The notes beneath the pieces were generated by a model that had not been told where the DNA came from, searched no databases, and was given only the letters and a program-made list of their open reading frames with translations. The translations under genes and the position numbers were made by a program. Below, piece by piece: positions 1-7,469 of a stretch of 64,000 bases of DNA (positions within the stretch are counted from its first letter, which is position 1; each line of letters opens with the position of its first letter). Origin of the DNA: a virus; the IMG/VR virus record IMGVR_UViG_3300027969_000063, positions 1 to 64,000 of that record; one strand, 5' to 3'.

Positions 1-256
1 GAGCCCATGATGAATCTTTCATAGGATCAACACCGATTTCTGCACCAAAAGGACCTAGACCATCACCATTGCAATCAATACGACCACACGAATACGATTG
101 AATAATCTCATTATACTCAAACGATTCACCAGCTTTTCTGCCAGTTAATTTAGAATCTTCGGTAAGTGTTCGTGTTACTCTTTTGGTTAATCCACGGTCA
201 ATATACCATTGCATATTGATAACACCCATCCAATTGGTTGAATATCTTACCGACAT
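1..256 (-). CDS. Hypothetical protein, 3' part outside window
   Basis: The reading frame is open from the ATG at 256 to the window edge (85 codons). The start overlaps the stop of the upstream gene as TAATG. The visible part is hydrophilic and contains a segment DCNGDGLGP that looks loop-like or metal-binding-like. I do not recognise the family. Confidence 0.65.
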   Translation of the reverse strand, partial: MSVRYSTNWMGVINMQWYIDRGLTKRVTRTLTEDSKLTGRKAGESFEYNEIIQSYSCGRIDCNGDGLGPFGAEIGVDPMKDSSWA

Positions 257-429
257 TAGTATCTTTCACCAGTGTAAACTTCTTCATAGATTGATTTGAT
301 AACTTCACTCTCATGCTCATCGGCACAATATTCCAATACATCTTGAACCGTATATTGGCCAATATGAATAACTCTACCCGATTGAAATTCAACCATGTAA
401 ACTCTTTCAAAATCTGAATCATAACTCAT
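256..429 (-). CDS. Small hypothetical protein (57 aa)
   Basis: This acidic 57-residue frame is coupled at both ends: its ATG overlaps the upstream TGA as ATGA, and its TAA overlaps the next ATG as TAATG. That arrangement is the main evidence for translation. No motif is recognised. A longer ORF in another frame here breaks the coupling and is rejected. Confidence 0.65.
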   Translation of the reverse strand: MSYDSDFERVYMVEFQSGRVIHIGQYTVQDVLEYCADEHESEVIKSIYEEVYTGERY

Positions 430-665
430 ACAAAATCCTTTTCATCAAGGTGCCAACCTTCAGCACGCAACTGTTCACGACCACCATAGGTCTTTTTCAT
501 TTCATCCATAGCATTATGGATGGCATTAATTTGTTCAATCAACCAATCACGGTTGACCCATTGTTCTGGTGTTGATGACCGAGGACGATAACCAAAATAA
601 TCCTTATGAAAATCGGAATAATAAGATTGTAATTCATCAACACTCATGCCATCAAAATAACTCAT
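426..665 (-). CDS. Small hypothetical protein (79 aa)
   Basis: Soluble, aromatic-rich and acidic protein. Its start overlaps the upstream stop as ATGA and its stop overlaps the next start. It resembles small early proteins of large myoviruses, but I cannot name a family. Function unknown. Confidence 0.7.
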   Translation of the reverse strand: MSYFDGMSVDELQSYYSDFHKDYFGYRPRSSTPEQWVNRDWLIEQINAIHNAMDEMKKTYGGREQLRAEGWHLDEKDFV

Positions 666-1117
666 GCAATTTCCTTTACTTTACAAAACTCTGTAAACTC
701 TTTTAGATTACCTTTGAATATAAAATCATGTTTATCACTCATGGTGACACCAAACATATTACAACCACAATCAATCACTTCAACATACAAACCCTTACCA
801 CTATTATAAATGTGATATTCATAATCTTGGCCACAATCTTTTTCATCGGTTGAATAAATGTAAAAAGCACCAGGCGTTTCTTTAAAATGAGCAACCATAC
901 TAGCGGCCAAACAACCCATACCATTATAAACCAATTCTTCTGCCGTTTCTGTATAGATTAATCCATTCACCAAACGACCAGAACTCAAAAACTCTGCCAA
1001 CTCAGCACCATGACCAGTTGGATAACCATCAAACTGCCGGTACATATTAACTACTGGTTTTTGGACTTCATCATACTTTTCATATACAAATGTCAAACTT
1101 CTGGTACCCATAATCAT
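662..1117 (-). CDS. Conserved phage-type hypothetical protein (151 aa)
   Basis: The protein begins MIMGTRSLTF; the second Met (1111) has a better-spaced GAGGT, while the first overlaps the upstream stop as TAATG, so the true start is uncertain by two codons. The MGTRSLT opening and the FDGYPTGHG segment look familiar from phage and bacterial hypothetical proteins. It has Cys residues near the C-terminus (IDCGCNMFG) but no clear metal site. Function unknown. Confidence 0.75.
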   Translation of the reverse strand: MIMGTRSLTFVYEKYDEVQKPVVNMYRQFDGYPTGHGAELAEFLSSGRLVNGLIYTETAEELVYNGMGCLAASMVAHFKETPGAFYIYSTDEKDCGQDYEYHIYNSGKGLYVEVIDCGCNMFGVTMSDKHDFIFKGNLKEFTEFCKVKEIA

Positions 1118-1305
1118 TACCTCGCTAAATGTGTATTAAACTGCTCTTCATACATTTCTACAATACTCTCATCGTGGCATTCACGGAGATTATCTTTCAT
1201 TAATACTTTGGTCAATTCTAACAACTCTGATTTCTTCATCTTTTTAACCATAACCATATCATCTTCAACAATCTCAGCAATCAAACGGTTAATCATTCTG
1301 CTCAT
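1117..1305 (-). CDS. Small charged hypothetical protein (62 aa)
   Basis: I chose the ATG at 1305 because it overlaps the upstream TGA as ATGA and follows an AGGTG. An upstream in-frame ATG at 1317 would lie inside the previous gene. The product is probably helical, with mixed charges. Function unknown. Confidence 0.65.
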   Translation of the reverse strand: MSRMINRLIAEIVEDDMVMVKKMKKSELLELTKVLMKDNLRECHDESIVEMYEEQFNTHLAR

Positions 1306-1628
1306 ACACCTGCCCATCTAATATGTTTAAATTCACCAGTCAATACATTACCACGGCCAAAATTACGAGCCGGTGCTTTCCAACTTGCCGACTTTAGAAT
1401 CTCACCTTGCTTAAACTGTTTATCATCATCAAGCATAATCCAAGAATGTGAAGAACGCTGACCAGCACTAAATTGACCAATATGTTTCATAATCACATGA
1501 GCATACTTACGACCAATCTCATAATAAAACTCTATGAATTGATTACCACCTCTACTATCATAATCTGCTTGTAGGTGTAATACATACTCTTGCAAACCAA
1601 TATCTAAATCTTTATACACATTACTCAT
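1302..1628 (-). CDS. Hypothetical protein (108 aa)
   Basis: Soluble protein whose C-terminal half is conserved-looking, with an ILKSASWKAPARN segment rich in Trp and basic residues. I have the impression of having seen this segment in small early phage proteins but cannot name a family. The start overlaps the preceding gene by 8 nt. Confidence 0.7.
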   Translation of the reverse strand: MSNVYKDLDIGLQEYVLHLQADYDSRGGNQFIEFYYEIGRKYAHVIMKHIGQFSAGQRSSHSWIMLDDDKQFKQGEILKSASWKAPARNFGRGNVLTGEFKHIRWAGV

Positions 1629-1839
1629 ATAATGTCACCTCGTCAATTTCCAAAGCATCTCTATCTTCATTAAAGCTTTTATCTTGCTTAATGTATGATT
1701 CGATCCATGCTTCAGCTTTTTCACGCTTGGTAAAAGCTTTGATGGTCATCCATTCCCAACCAACAAAATCAACCAATACACCAGATTTTACAACATAGAT
1801 ATTATTCATACCAACTTCTCTCAAAGAACTATTACTCAT
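1621..1839 (-). CDS. Small hypothetical protein (72 aa)
   Basis: The ATG at 1839 is chosen because a strong AGAGGTG lies 7 nt upstream and the site overlaps the end of the preceding gene. A later start at 1809 (MNNIYVV) is possible. The sequence resembles short cytosolic early phage proteins. Function unknown. Confidence 0.65.
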   Translation of the reverse strand: MSNSSLREVGMNNIYVVKSGVLVDFVGWEWMTIKAFTKREKAEAWIESYIKQDKSFNEDRDALEIDEVTLYE

Positions 1840-2020
1840 CGTTTTCACCTCTAAGATAATCTAATGCTTCAATAACACAATCATCAGCACAACTCATCAA
1901 ACTGGCAATATTGGAGTTAACCTTCAACTCACCAGCAGCTTTGGCATTAGCCCAATGGTATACATCAGAAAGCAAATGCTGTGCCTGTTGCAACTTATCA
2001 ATCAATTCAATATTACTCAT
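1832..2020 (-). CDS. Small helical hypothetical protein (62 aa)
   Basis: The start at 2020 forms TAATG with the upstream stop and has AGGAG seven bases upstream. The product is probably helical with an acidic C-terminus. No family is recognised. Confidence 0.65.
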   Translation of the reverse strand: MSNIELIDKLQQAQHLLSDVYHWANAKAAGELKVNSNIASLMSCADDCVIEALDYLRGENDE

Positions 2021-2328
2021 TAATGGCTCCTTGCATTTGCCCAATGAACGCCACGCTTAAAAGCATCACGCTCAATACGAATTTCCCTAGTATCACGGTC
2101 GCTACGCTGATATACATCAAAAGCATAAGCATCACGCTTACGGGTAGAATAACTACCATTAAAACGGGGACCACGAAAGCAAACATAATACTTGGTAAAA
2201 TCAATAAACCTTTTCACTTCTTCATACAAAGCAATTGGTGCTGCCTTATAAGTAGAACGAAAATTGGCTGGTGCCTGATAACTTTCTAATGCTTGACACA
2301 TTGCTATTTCTTTTAAACGATATTCCAT
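2020..2328 (-). CDS. Hypothetical basic protein (102 aa)
   Basis: The protein is rich in Arg and Tyr and moderately basic, compatible with nucleic-acid binding, though no domain is recognised. The ATG at 2328 is preferred over 2340 because of spacing to GAAAG. A hairpin terminator (2339-2375) lies just upstream, so this gene opens a transcription unit or is reached by read-through. Confidence 0.65.
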   Translation of the reverse strand: MEYRLKEIAMCQALESYQAPANFRSTYKAAPIALYEEVKRFIDFTKYYVCFRGPRFNGSYSTRKRDAYAFDVYQRSDRDTREIRIERDAFKRGVHWANARSH

Positions 2329-2338
2329 ATATACTTTC

Positions 2339-2375
2339 AAAAAGATGAGGTCTTATACCCGACAGGATGCCTCAT
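2339..2375 (-). terminator. Rho-independent terminator candidate
   Basis: Read on the minus strand, ATGAGG and CCTCAT form a stem around an inner ATCC/GGGT pairing and are followed by CTTTTT. It sits a few bases after the stop of the gene ending at 2383. Confidence 0.55.
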
Positions 2376-2382
2376 TGAACCA

Positions 2383-2667
2383 TTATACTTTACTTAAATT
2401 TACCACTCTAAAATCAAATTCCATAAAACTGGTTTGATGCGGTACAAAAGCATACTGATCAACACGGTTTCTAGCAGTAACTTTGGTTTCGTATTTCTTA
2501 AACTTATCGACCGTTACTTTTATTTTGTATGAACTAAAACCGGACTCATGAGAATTGGCATCAATCACCACACCTTCAATAAATGCATCATCACGACCTG
2601 CCATTGGTTTAAAATCGTATGCTCTGATAATATCACCAACTGTTGCAATACCTTCAAATTTCAACAT
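2383..2667 (-). CDS. Hypothetical protein (94 aa)
   Basis: I chose the start at 2667 (MLKFEGI) because AAGGAAT precedes it, rather than 2682. The predicted product is soluble and probably beta-rich. It is the first gene after the promoter at 2694-2721. Its TAA stop lies inside a TATAATGG string. Function unknown. Confidence 0.7.
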   Translation of the reverse strand: MLKFEGIATVGDIIRAYDFKPMAGRDDAFIEGVVIDANSHESGFSSYKIKVTVDKFKKYETKVTARNRVDQYAFVPHQTSFMEFDFRVVNLSKV

Positions 2668-2693
2668 ATAATTCCTTCTCAACTAAAAATACC

Positions 2694-2721
2694 ATTATAC
2701 AGGTACCACACTATACCACAA
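2694..2721 (-). promoter_or_regulatory. Promoter, TATAATGGT class
   Basis: On the minus strand TTGTGG is followed after 16 bases by TATAATGGT. The same GCTTGTGG-16-TATAATGGT arrangement occurs at 4831-4858. It precedes the gene starting at 2667. Confidence 0.6.
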
Positions 2722-2734
2722 GCACTTTGTCATA

Positions 2735-2893
2735 TTAGGCATGGTATACTTGGTCCTTACTTTTGGTAATGTTGTATCCACACAACAATATCCGTTCAAC
2801 ATATAATTCCGCAATTGGTTGTGGATCTTCAAAACCACGCTGTAATGCAGTTAATTCAGTAATTACAAATTTCCATCTATTTCTGTCATTCAC
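2735..2893 (-). CDS. Small hypothetical protein, GTG start (52 aa)
   Basis: The GTG at 2893 overlaps the upstream TGA as GTGA, and AAGGAA lies about 10 nt upstream. The 52-residue product is soluble and amphipathic. The 3' end runs into the promoter region of the next gene, and the element at 2771-2786 lies inside the frame. Function unknown. Confidence 0.6.
   Translation of the reverse strand: MNDRNRWKFVITELTALQRGFEDPQPIAELYVERILLCGYNITKSKDQVYHA
2771..2786 (+). repeat. 16-bp element GTTGTATCCnnnCAAC, copy 1
   Basis: Semi-palindromic GTTGTATCCACACAAC, about 50 bp upstream of the promoter at 2694-2721. Further copies are at 4908-4923, 12517-12532 and 13452-13467. A binding site for a repressor or activator is the simplest reading. 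Confidence 0.55.
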
Positions 2894-2997
2894 TTAATTG
2901 GTTCCTTAAATAGTTTAATAAATCCAATGCTGGCAATTACTAATAATGTACCAGTTAAGGCAAATAATACGATTAATACAGTTTGACTAATCATCAT
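2890..2997 (-). CDS. Small single-pass membrane protein (35 aa)
   Basis: Two adjacent ATGs (2997, 2994) follow GGAGATA and overlap the end of the preceding gene. Residues 6-29 are an unbroken hydrophobic helix, and the C-terminus is basic. It is one of several one-helix peptides in this early block. Function unknown. Confidence 0.6.
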   Translation of the reverse strand: MMISQTVLIVLFALTGTLLVIASIGFIKLFKEPIK

Positions 2998-3214
2998 TAT
3001 CTCCAAATACTGTTGAAATATCACGCTCACGCAATTCCGTTTCTAATTCATCATCAAAATACTCTTGATAACCTTTGAAACCAGAATATAGCATTTCTGC
3101 TATCATTGATTCATCATTAAATTCACCTTTCATGGTGAATATAGAATTAATATCATCGTTAATCAATGTTTCAATGGCTTTATCCCGCCATTCAGGTCTA
3201 AAACTAGTTACCAT
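2987..3214 (-). CDS. Small acidic hypothetical protein (75 aa)
   Basis: A strongly acidic soluble protein ending in Asp residues. The ATG at 3214 forms a TAATG junction with the preceding gene. No family is recognised. Confidence 0.65.
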   Translation of the reverse strand: MVTSFRPEWRDKAIETLINDDINSIFTMKGEFNDESMIAEMLYSGFKGYQEYFDDELETELRERDISTVFGDNDD

Positions 3215-3513
3215 TATTCTACCTCAGCATTTAAATAAGTTTCTAAATGACCAGATACTCTACCATCTTCTGCTGAATAGAATACATAATCACCCATTTC
3301 ATGGCGGAATTCTTTATCAACATATTCAAAACCACCATAATACTGTACCGCACGGTCATTTGCTTTATGAATAGCAATACAATCTGGTGATACAAACACC
3401 TTACCGCAACGAGGATCAAGTCCTAAACGATTTGCAGGCACCATTTCCATATTACCACCAACATAACTATCGGTCAATTCGGTAACTTCGTCAATCAATT
3501 TAAATAGATTCAT
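3214..3513 (-). CDS. Hypothetical protein (99 aa)
   Basis: The start at 3513 (MNLFKLI) is preferred over the upstream in-frame start, which would extend into the previous gene. The protein has a mixed alpha/beta look with a Cys pair (DPRCGKVFVSPDC). Function unknown. Confidence 0.65.
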   Translation of the reverse strand: MNLFKLIDEVTELTDSYVGGNMEMVPANRLGLDPRCGKVFVSPDCIAIHKANDRAVQYYGGFEYVDKEFRHEMGDYVFYSAEDGRVSGHLETYLNAEVE

Positions 3514-3514
3514 A

Positions 3515-3703
3515 TTAAAACTCCAACATATTATACAGTTTAGACATAATGACGGAGGTTGGATTATCATCCTCATCATCATTCCATTGTGGATAATCAT
3601 TTAATGCTTCATAGATTAAATCCATATCATCATCGGTCATGGTAACAGTATAATCTGCTTTACCTTCAACCGTTCTGGTAATGCTATAAATTGCTTTACT
3701 CAT
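3515..3703 (-). CDS. Small acidic hypothetical protein (62 aa)
   Basis: Soluble protein with an Asp/Glu-rich middle. Its start overlaps the end of the previous gene. Function unknown. Confidence 0.65.
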   Translation of the reverse strand: MSKAIYSITRTVEGKADYTVTMTDDDMDLIYEALNDYPQWNDDEDDNPTSVIMSKLYNMLEF

Positions 3704-3869
3704 CAGTCATTTCCTCGATTTCGCCGATTTCATCATCGGACAGGTTAATGTTATACTGCTCAGCAAATAATGCTTTTACTTTGGTAATATATTCTGCTTC
3801 ATTCTCTGCTTCGAGATTATTACCATAAAATTGAACTGACACTACGCTACTAAATTCTTTCGTACTCAT
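3696..3869 (-). CDS. Small acidic hypothetical protein (57 aa)
   Basis: Starts at 3869 after TAGGAGT, a good ribosome site, and overlaps the next gene by 8 nt. The C-terminal third is very acidic. Function unknown. Confidence 0.65.
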   Translation of the reverse strand: MSTKEFSSVVSVQFYGNNLEAENEAEYITKVKALFAEQYNINLSDDEIGEIEEMTDE

Positions 3870-3878
3870 ATAATACTC

Positions 3879-3995
3879 CTAGTTAATACTCACTAATGTA
3901 TATGCCATTAGTGAAAACATTGATAAAAACAGTATTGGTGCCAATAAATGGACAATCACCAATACCAATATAATAATTAATAATATTCTAATCAT
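3879..3995 (-). CDS. Small membrane peptide (38 aa)
   Basis: The start forms TAATG with the stop of the GP88-like gene. Residues 2-35 are almost wholly hydrophobic, giving one membrane helix. No cleavable signal is evident. Function unknown. Confidence 0.55.
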   Translation of the reverse strand: MIRILLIIILVLVIVHLLAPILFLSMFSLMAYTLVSIN

Positions 3996-4765
3996 TATGC
4001 CGCAATCTTAATAGTGAATTGATAATCACCAACGGGATATTTTACGAAACCACTTGTATCCTTCTTTGCCTTACCTTTGGCATATAGACCAACTACCACA
4101 CCTTTTGGATCTAGAAAGCGTAAATCACTTTCATCACCATTAAATACAGGCATATTAGAATTAAAGAATACCTTTGGCATTGGTGTATTCTTCTTAATAC
4201 CAAATACCGTAGCAATATTCATACCTTCAAGCACCGCCTGTTTGCAATCTAAGTAATTACCGTCTGCCATACTGAATGTAAGGTGATAATTAGCAATGCC
4301 TTTTACTTTACGACCAAGCACCTTGGTATAATCATAGAATTGAATATTATCAAAAGCTGAGAATATGTTAGTAAATACTACACCATCTTTGGTTACTGAA
4401 TACTTTTCCCATGATAAATCACTGGTGCCATTTAAACGGAATACTGGAATAAGACCTACTTTAGCAGATTGCTTAATCGCCAATTCAATATCTTTTACTA
4501 ATAATGACATAAACTCATCACGATTATCATAGAATAGGTTAGTTTTACGAATACGAGCTTTTTGAATATTATTAGTAAACTCACCTTTTTTAAACATACC
4601 ACCACGACCAGCAGTATTAAGGCAGGCAGATATACAACCTGCTGTCGCCTTAGGACAGGTATTATGACCTGATAATGTTGATGGTGCTAAATGTAGAATG
4701 TAGGTATTATAACCTTCCTTCATTCCTTTTAATGTTTTGGGATTACCCGTACTCAATAAATTCAT
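3995..4765 (-). CDS. GP88-like phage protein (256 aa)
   Basis: The start at 4765 (MNLLSTGNPKTLKG) is chosen over 4798 because similar proteins begin with such a segment. A Cys cluster of the form CPKATAGCISACLN (about residues 37-50) and a later LNGTSDLSWE segment match what I know of the phage gene product 88 family, whose biochemical role is not established. It is by far the largest gene of the early small-gene block and sits behind a sigma70-like promoter (4831-4858). The assignment is by pattern only. Confidence 0.65.
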   Translation of the reverse strand: MNLLSTGNPKTLKGMKEGYNTYILHLAPSTLSGHNTCPKATAGCISACLNTAGRGGMFKKGEFTNNIQKARIRKTNLFYDNRDEFMSLLVKDIELAIKQSAKVGLIPVFRLNGTSDLSWEKYSVTKDGVVFTNIFSAFDNIQFYDYTKVLGRKVKGIANYHLTFSMADGNYLDCKQAVLEGMNIATVFGIKKNTPMPKVFFNSNMPVFNGDESDLRFLDPKGVVVGLYAKGKAKKDTSGFVKYPVGDYQFTIKIAA

Positions 4766-4830
4766 AATATAACCTTTTCTAATAAAATCAATAATCAATA
4801 GAATACCGCAACTGCCGTACTTAAAAAACC

Positions 4831-4858
4831 ATTATACAGGCATTAGAATAGACCACAA
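4831..4858 (-). promoter_or_regulatory. Promoter, TATAATGGT class
   Basis: TTGTGG, 16 bases, TATAATGGT on the minus strand, about 65 nt ahead of the GP88-like gene. It closely resembles the promoter at 2694-2721. Confidence 0.6.
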
Positions 4859-4907
4859 GCAATATGGCATATTCTAATGACTATTCTTGGTGAATAATCA
4901 CTAACCT

Positions 4908-4923
4908 GTTGTATCCTCACAAC
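4908..4923 (+). repeat. 16-bp element GTTGTATCCnnnCAAC, copy 2
   Basis: GTTGTATCCTCACAAC, 50 bp upstream of the promoter at 4831-4858. This is the same spacing as copy 1. Confidence 0.55.
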
Positions 4924-5024
4924 AAGTAAAACTTATAATACATTATCTGGACGAATAGATTAAAGGCACAATATACACCAGTAATAATACATAATAATAC
5001 CGTCATATAATATACCTTTCTCAT
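4917..5024 (-). CDS. Small membrane peptide (35 aa)
   Basis: The ATG at 5024 overlaps the upstream TGA as ATGA; a second Met at 5006 is possible. The product is one hydrophobic helix with aromatic ends. Function unknown. Confidence 0.5.
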   Translation of the reverse strand: MRKVYYMTVLLCIITGVYCAFNLFVQIMYYKFYLL

Positions 5025-5224
5025 AATGGCGCCGCCTTAATCTCATGGTCACTCATTAATAAGGTATATACTGGATCGGTACGCCACCTTAATGTAATTG
5101 GATTATCTAGATTAACCGTGTAGATAATACGCTTACCATATACTCTACTGGATTCTACTTTACCAATAATCGCCTCATCCTTGAATAAACCAATTACCCG
5201 TGTATTATCTGCAATAAACTTCAT
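5021..5224 (-). CDS. Small hypothetical protein (67 aa)
   Basis: Starts at 5224 (MKFIADN) after AAGGATAT. The sequence suggests a small beta-barrel-like protein, basic in the middle. Function unknown. Confidence 0.6.
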   Translation of the reverse strand: MKFIADNTRVIGLFKDEAIIGKVESSRVYGKRIIYTVNLDNPITLRWRTDPVYTLLMSDHEIKAAPL

Positions 5225-5225
5225 A

Positions 5226-5360
5226 TTATATCCTTTCAATACGAGCATTACTAAAACCATCATTAACCAGTGAAATATAACGATTATACGCTTCAGTATA
5301 ATTATCATATAATACCGACCTGAATGTATCACCAATCCAAACAAAATAAAAATAACTCAT
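5226..5360 (-). CDS. Small aromatic-rich protein (44 aa)
   Basis: The start overlaps the preceding stop as ATGA, with GAAAGGT nearby. The sequence is rich in Tyr and Phe. Function unknown. Confidence 0.55.
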   Translation of the reverse strand: MSYFYFVWIGDTFRSVLYDNYTEAYNRYISLVNDGFSNARIERI

Positions 5361-5467
5361 AATGACCTTTCAATATTTAAATTACCACTCATAACCATAA
5401 ACTCCGTATCAATATCACTAAAATGATATGATAATGATACAACCAAACATAATACAATAATTTTCAT
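5357..5467 (-). CDS. Small protein with signal-like N-terminus (36 aa)
   Basis: Residues 2-12 are hydrophobic after a single Lys, like a short signal or anchor, followed by a polar tail. AGGAGT precedes the ATG. Function unknown. Confidence 0.5.
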   Translation of the reverse strand: MKIIVLCLVVSLSYHFSDIDTEFMVMSGNLNIERSL

Positions 5468-5523
5468 ACAAACTCCTAATAATATTACTAATAACCACTA
5501 TAATAATGGTTACTATAATATCA

Positions 5524-5697
5524 CTATTCTATCAGATTAATAGCGTCCTGAATATCACCAGAAGCATTAATAAGATAAGATAATGGTGAATCCATATCGT
5601 CCAAATCATTATCATCTGGATAATCACCAATAACAGTATCGATTAACTCCTGTGCTTTCTCTAATAATACTACCATATCTGATTTAGATAAACTCAT
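5524..5697 (-). CDS. Small acidic hypothetical protein (57 aa)
   Basis: A helical start is followed by an Asp-rich turn (DDNDLDDMD) and a second helix. AAAGGGG lies upstream. Function unknown. Confidence 0.6.
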   Translation of the reverse strand: MSLSKSDMVVLLEKAQELIDTVIGDYPDDNDLDDMDSPLSYLINASGDIQDAINLIE

Positions 5698-5708
5698 ATA
5701 ATACCCCT

Positions 5709-5828
5709 TTAAATTGGTTGATTTTCTGATAGTATATCTTGGATTCTATCTCGCTGTTCCCATGTAAAATCATAAGAAAAACGAGATAATAACATACAAA
5801 TAATGCTTACTACAATATCATTTACCAT
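5709..5828 (-). CDS. Small hypothetical protein (39 aa)
   Basis: Hydrophobic N-terminal half and charged C-terminal half. It is separated from the previous gene by one base. Translation is inferred from its place in the tight gene chain. Confidence 0.5.
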   Translation of the reverse strand: MVNDIVVSIICMLLSRFSYDFTWEQRDRIQDILSENQPI

Positions 5829-5829
5829 A

Positions 5830-5976
5830 TTAATGTCCACACGCTGTTAGAAAACGGTTAATATCGAATAATCTATTATCATTCTTAAACTGGACTGCCA
5901 GATTAGAACATAATAGAAAATCTGCTTTTGATTCAAATAACGATTTTGCTACGATAATATAATGCTTTTTACTCAT
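5830..5976 (-). CDS. Small hypothetical protein (48 aa)
   Basis: A 48-residue protein with a strong AAGGAAG upstream of its ATG. It opens the run of tiny genes downstream of the 250-bp gap at 5977-6227. Function unknown. Confidence 0.55.
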   Translation of the reverse strand: MSKKHYIIVAKSLFESKADFLLCSNLAVQFKNDNRLFDINRFLTACGH

Positions 5977-6178
5977 AATAACTTCCTTTATAATAATTAA
6001 TAATAACCTTTATTACTTTTGGTAATATAGTCGCTAATATGGTCGCTGTATATGTGCTCTGTATTGGTCTTAATTTCTATTCCTGATTATCCTAGTGCGT
6101 CCTAGTTAATCCAAAAAGATATTCCGAGCATTATCTCATACTACCACAATAAATTATCTAATATAATCAATAACTTAC

Positions 6179-6211
6179 TAATAATCTCTAAGCGTATCAG
6201 AGGTTATTATA
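6179..6211 (-). terminator. Long dyad, possible terminator or processing hairpin
   Basis: TAATAACCTCT and AGAGATTATTA pair over 11 positions with one mismatch around a 9-base loop, shortly after the stop at 6228. There is no U-run, so intrinsic termination is uncertain. The rest of 5977-6227 shows no gene. Confidence 0.35.
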
Positions 6212-6227
6212 AATCATCAATATGGTA

Positions 6228-6473
6228 TTAATTCATATCGTATTGAATTTCTTCTATAATCATATTCAATGCATCATTATAGTTATCGGTATAATCAATA
6301 CTGGTATAATCTTCATAATCACTATCAGCATTATGATATACTTCATATTGATTATCTCGTTCTACAAAATACCCGACCCGATTATCATTAAAATCATATA
6401 CTTCAAACTCATTTTCGGTACGGGATGCATATGATTGTAATACTTTATAATGGCGCTCTTTTTCTATTAACAT
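6228..6473 (-). CDS. Acidic hypothetical protein (81 aa)
   Basis: Very rich in Asp, Tyr and Asn (for example DSDYEDYTSIDYTDNY). Acidic proteins of this kind in phages are sometimes DNA mimics, but nothing specific supports that here. GAAAGAGA precedes the ATG. Confidence 0.65.
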   Translation of the reverse strand: MLIEKERHYKVLQSYASRTENEFEVYDFNDNRVGYFVERDNQYEVYHNADSDYEDYTSIDYTDNYNDALNMIIEEIQYDMN

Positions 6474-6549
6474 ATTTTCTCTTTCATAATAAGTGGTAAT
6501 AATACTTACTAATATACTCTGATTATCTCAAAGCATATTATAAGCACTA

Positions 6550-6768
6550 TTAACTTGCCAATTTAGCAGTTAATTTCGCTAGTTTATCTTGAGCAGCTTT
6601 TATTTGCGCTTCGATTTTCGCTTTCTTTTCATTTTCTTTTGCTTGTTTTGCAAATACTGCCATTATCTTTTTATCTTTTACTTCCTCAGAGATAATAGAA
6701 CGGATTGTTTTAACTAATGCTTTTTTATCTGATAATGATAATGCTTGAATGGTGTCGATTAATAACAT
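6550..6768 (-). CDS. Small coiled-coil protein (72 aa)
   Basis: The C-terminal half is a Lys/Ala/Glu-rich amphipathic helix (about residues 35-70). The N-terminal part ends IRSIISEEVKDKK. AAAGGAAA precedes the ATG. Function unknown. Confidence 0.65.
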   Translation of the reverse strand: MLLIDTIQALSLSDKKALVKTIRSIISEEVKDKKIMAVFAKQAKENEKKAKIEAQIKAAQDKLAKLTAKLAS

Positions 6769-6790
6769 ATAATTTCCTTTTAGTTTAATA

Positions 6791-7111
6791 TTAAAGTGAT
6801 ACGATTTTGGTTGATAATACAGTTAATGCTTTTACTGGTTTTCTCTTTGATTTTCTAGCATAATGGCAGATAATATGATTGCCACTATTAAGATAATCGA
6901 GAATATCTTTCTGGATTTGAATATCTTGCTTAATACGCTTATTCTCTACTGGTTTATCATATTGCTTATTAGTAAATCGTTTAGCAATATCATTACAAAT
7001 ATCATATTCGGACGGTATAATATCTGCTTTTTCTTTAGCGATTTTAATATCACGATTAACAGCATATAATAAGTGTTTTAATTCTGATAATGATAAATTT
7101 TCTATATTCAT
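6791..7111 (-). CDS. Hypothetical basic protein (106 aa)
   Basis: Starts at 7111 (MNIENLS), about 60 nt after the -10 of the promoter at 7175-7202. The protein is helical and basic with a Lys/Arg-rich C-terminal region. It is the first gene of the early small-gene operon. Function unknown. Confidence 0.65.
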   Translation of the reverse strand: MNIENLSLSELKHLLYAVNRDIKIAKEKADIIPSEYDICNDIAKRFTNKQYDKPVENKRIKQDIQIQKDILDYLNSGNHIICHYARKSKRKPVKALTVLSTKIVSL

Positions 7112-7174
7112 ATAATACTCAATAATAATAATACATAATAAAGCGCAATAATCGTGCGCAGATTCGATTTTATT

Positions 7175-7202
7175 ATTATACACGATTCCAGAAAAGAGTC
7201 AA
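7175..7202 (-). promoter_or_regulatory. Sigma70-like early promoter
   Basis: TTGACT, 16 bases, TATAAT on the minus strand. It feeds the small-gene block below 7111. Confidence 0.7.
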
Positions 7203-7469
7203 GCGCTCATTTTTGATGCGGTATGCTATTGATTATATTGATAATAATACTGTAGCATTTTGGTCAAGTATTATTGAGGCGCTCTGAAATTGATAGTACA
7301 GCGCTAGAGGGGGTAAGGCGGAGAGATACAGAAAATCGACTGGGAGCGCAGACCTGGTATGAGCAGTATAATAAAAAAGCGCCACCTGGTCAAACCAAGA
7401 GTTTAGTAACTTTTTCACACGGTGATTTTTTGAGGAAATAGAAAATTTCCTGGAGGGGTTTCGTGATTC
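7203..7469. other. Gene-free promoter region
   Basis: Together with the promoter just downstream, this makes about 360 bp (7112-7469) without a convincing gene. It contains a second good promoter at 7365-7393 and a further TTGACC at 7262-7267 with a weaker -10. The 61-codon frame within it has no usual start context and is crossed by these promoters. Confidence 0.5.
7365..7393 (-). promoter_or_regulatory. Sigma70-like early promoter
   Basis: TTGACC, 17 bases, TATACT on the minus strand. With the promoter at 7175-7202 it forms a tandem pair ahead of the early operon. Confidence 0.65.

Noticed and set aside
198-422. 74-codon frame on the minus strand
   Set aside because: It lies in another frame over the coupled genes 1-256 and 256-429, which have proper TAATG and ATGA junctions.
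2694-2721. T4 MotA-dependent middle promoter
   Set aside because: TGCTT occurs upstream of the -10 at 2694 and 4831, but the spacing to the -10 is about 20 bases instead of 12-13.
7233-7418. 61-codon frame on the minus strand
   Set aside because: It starts with GTG without a ribosome site and lies across two promoters.
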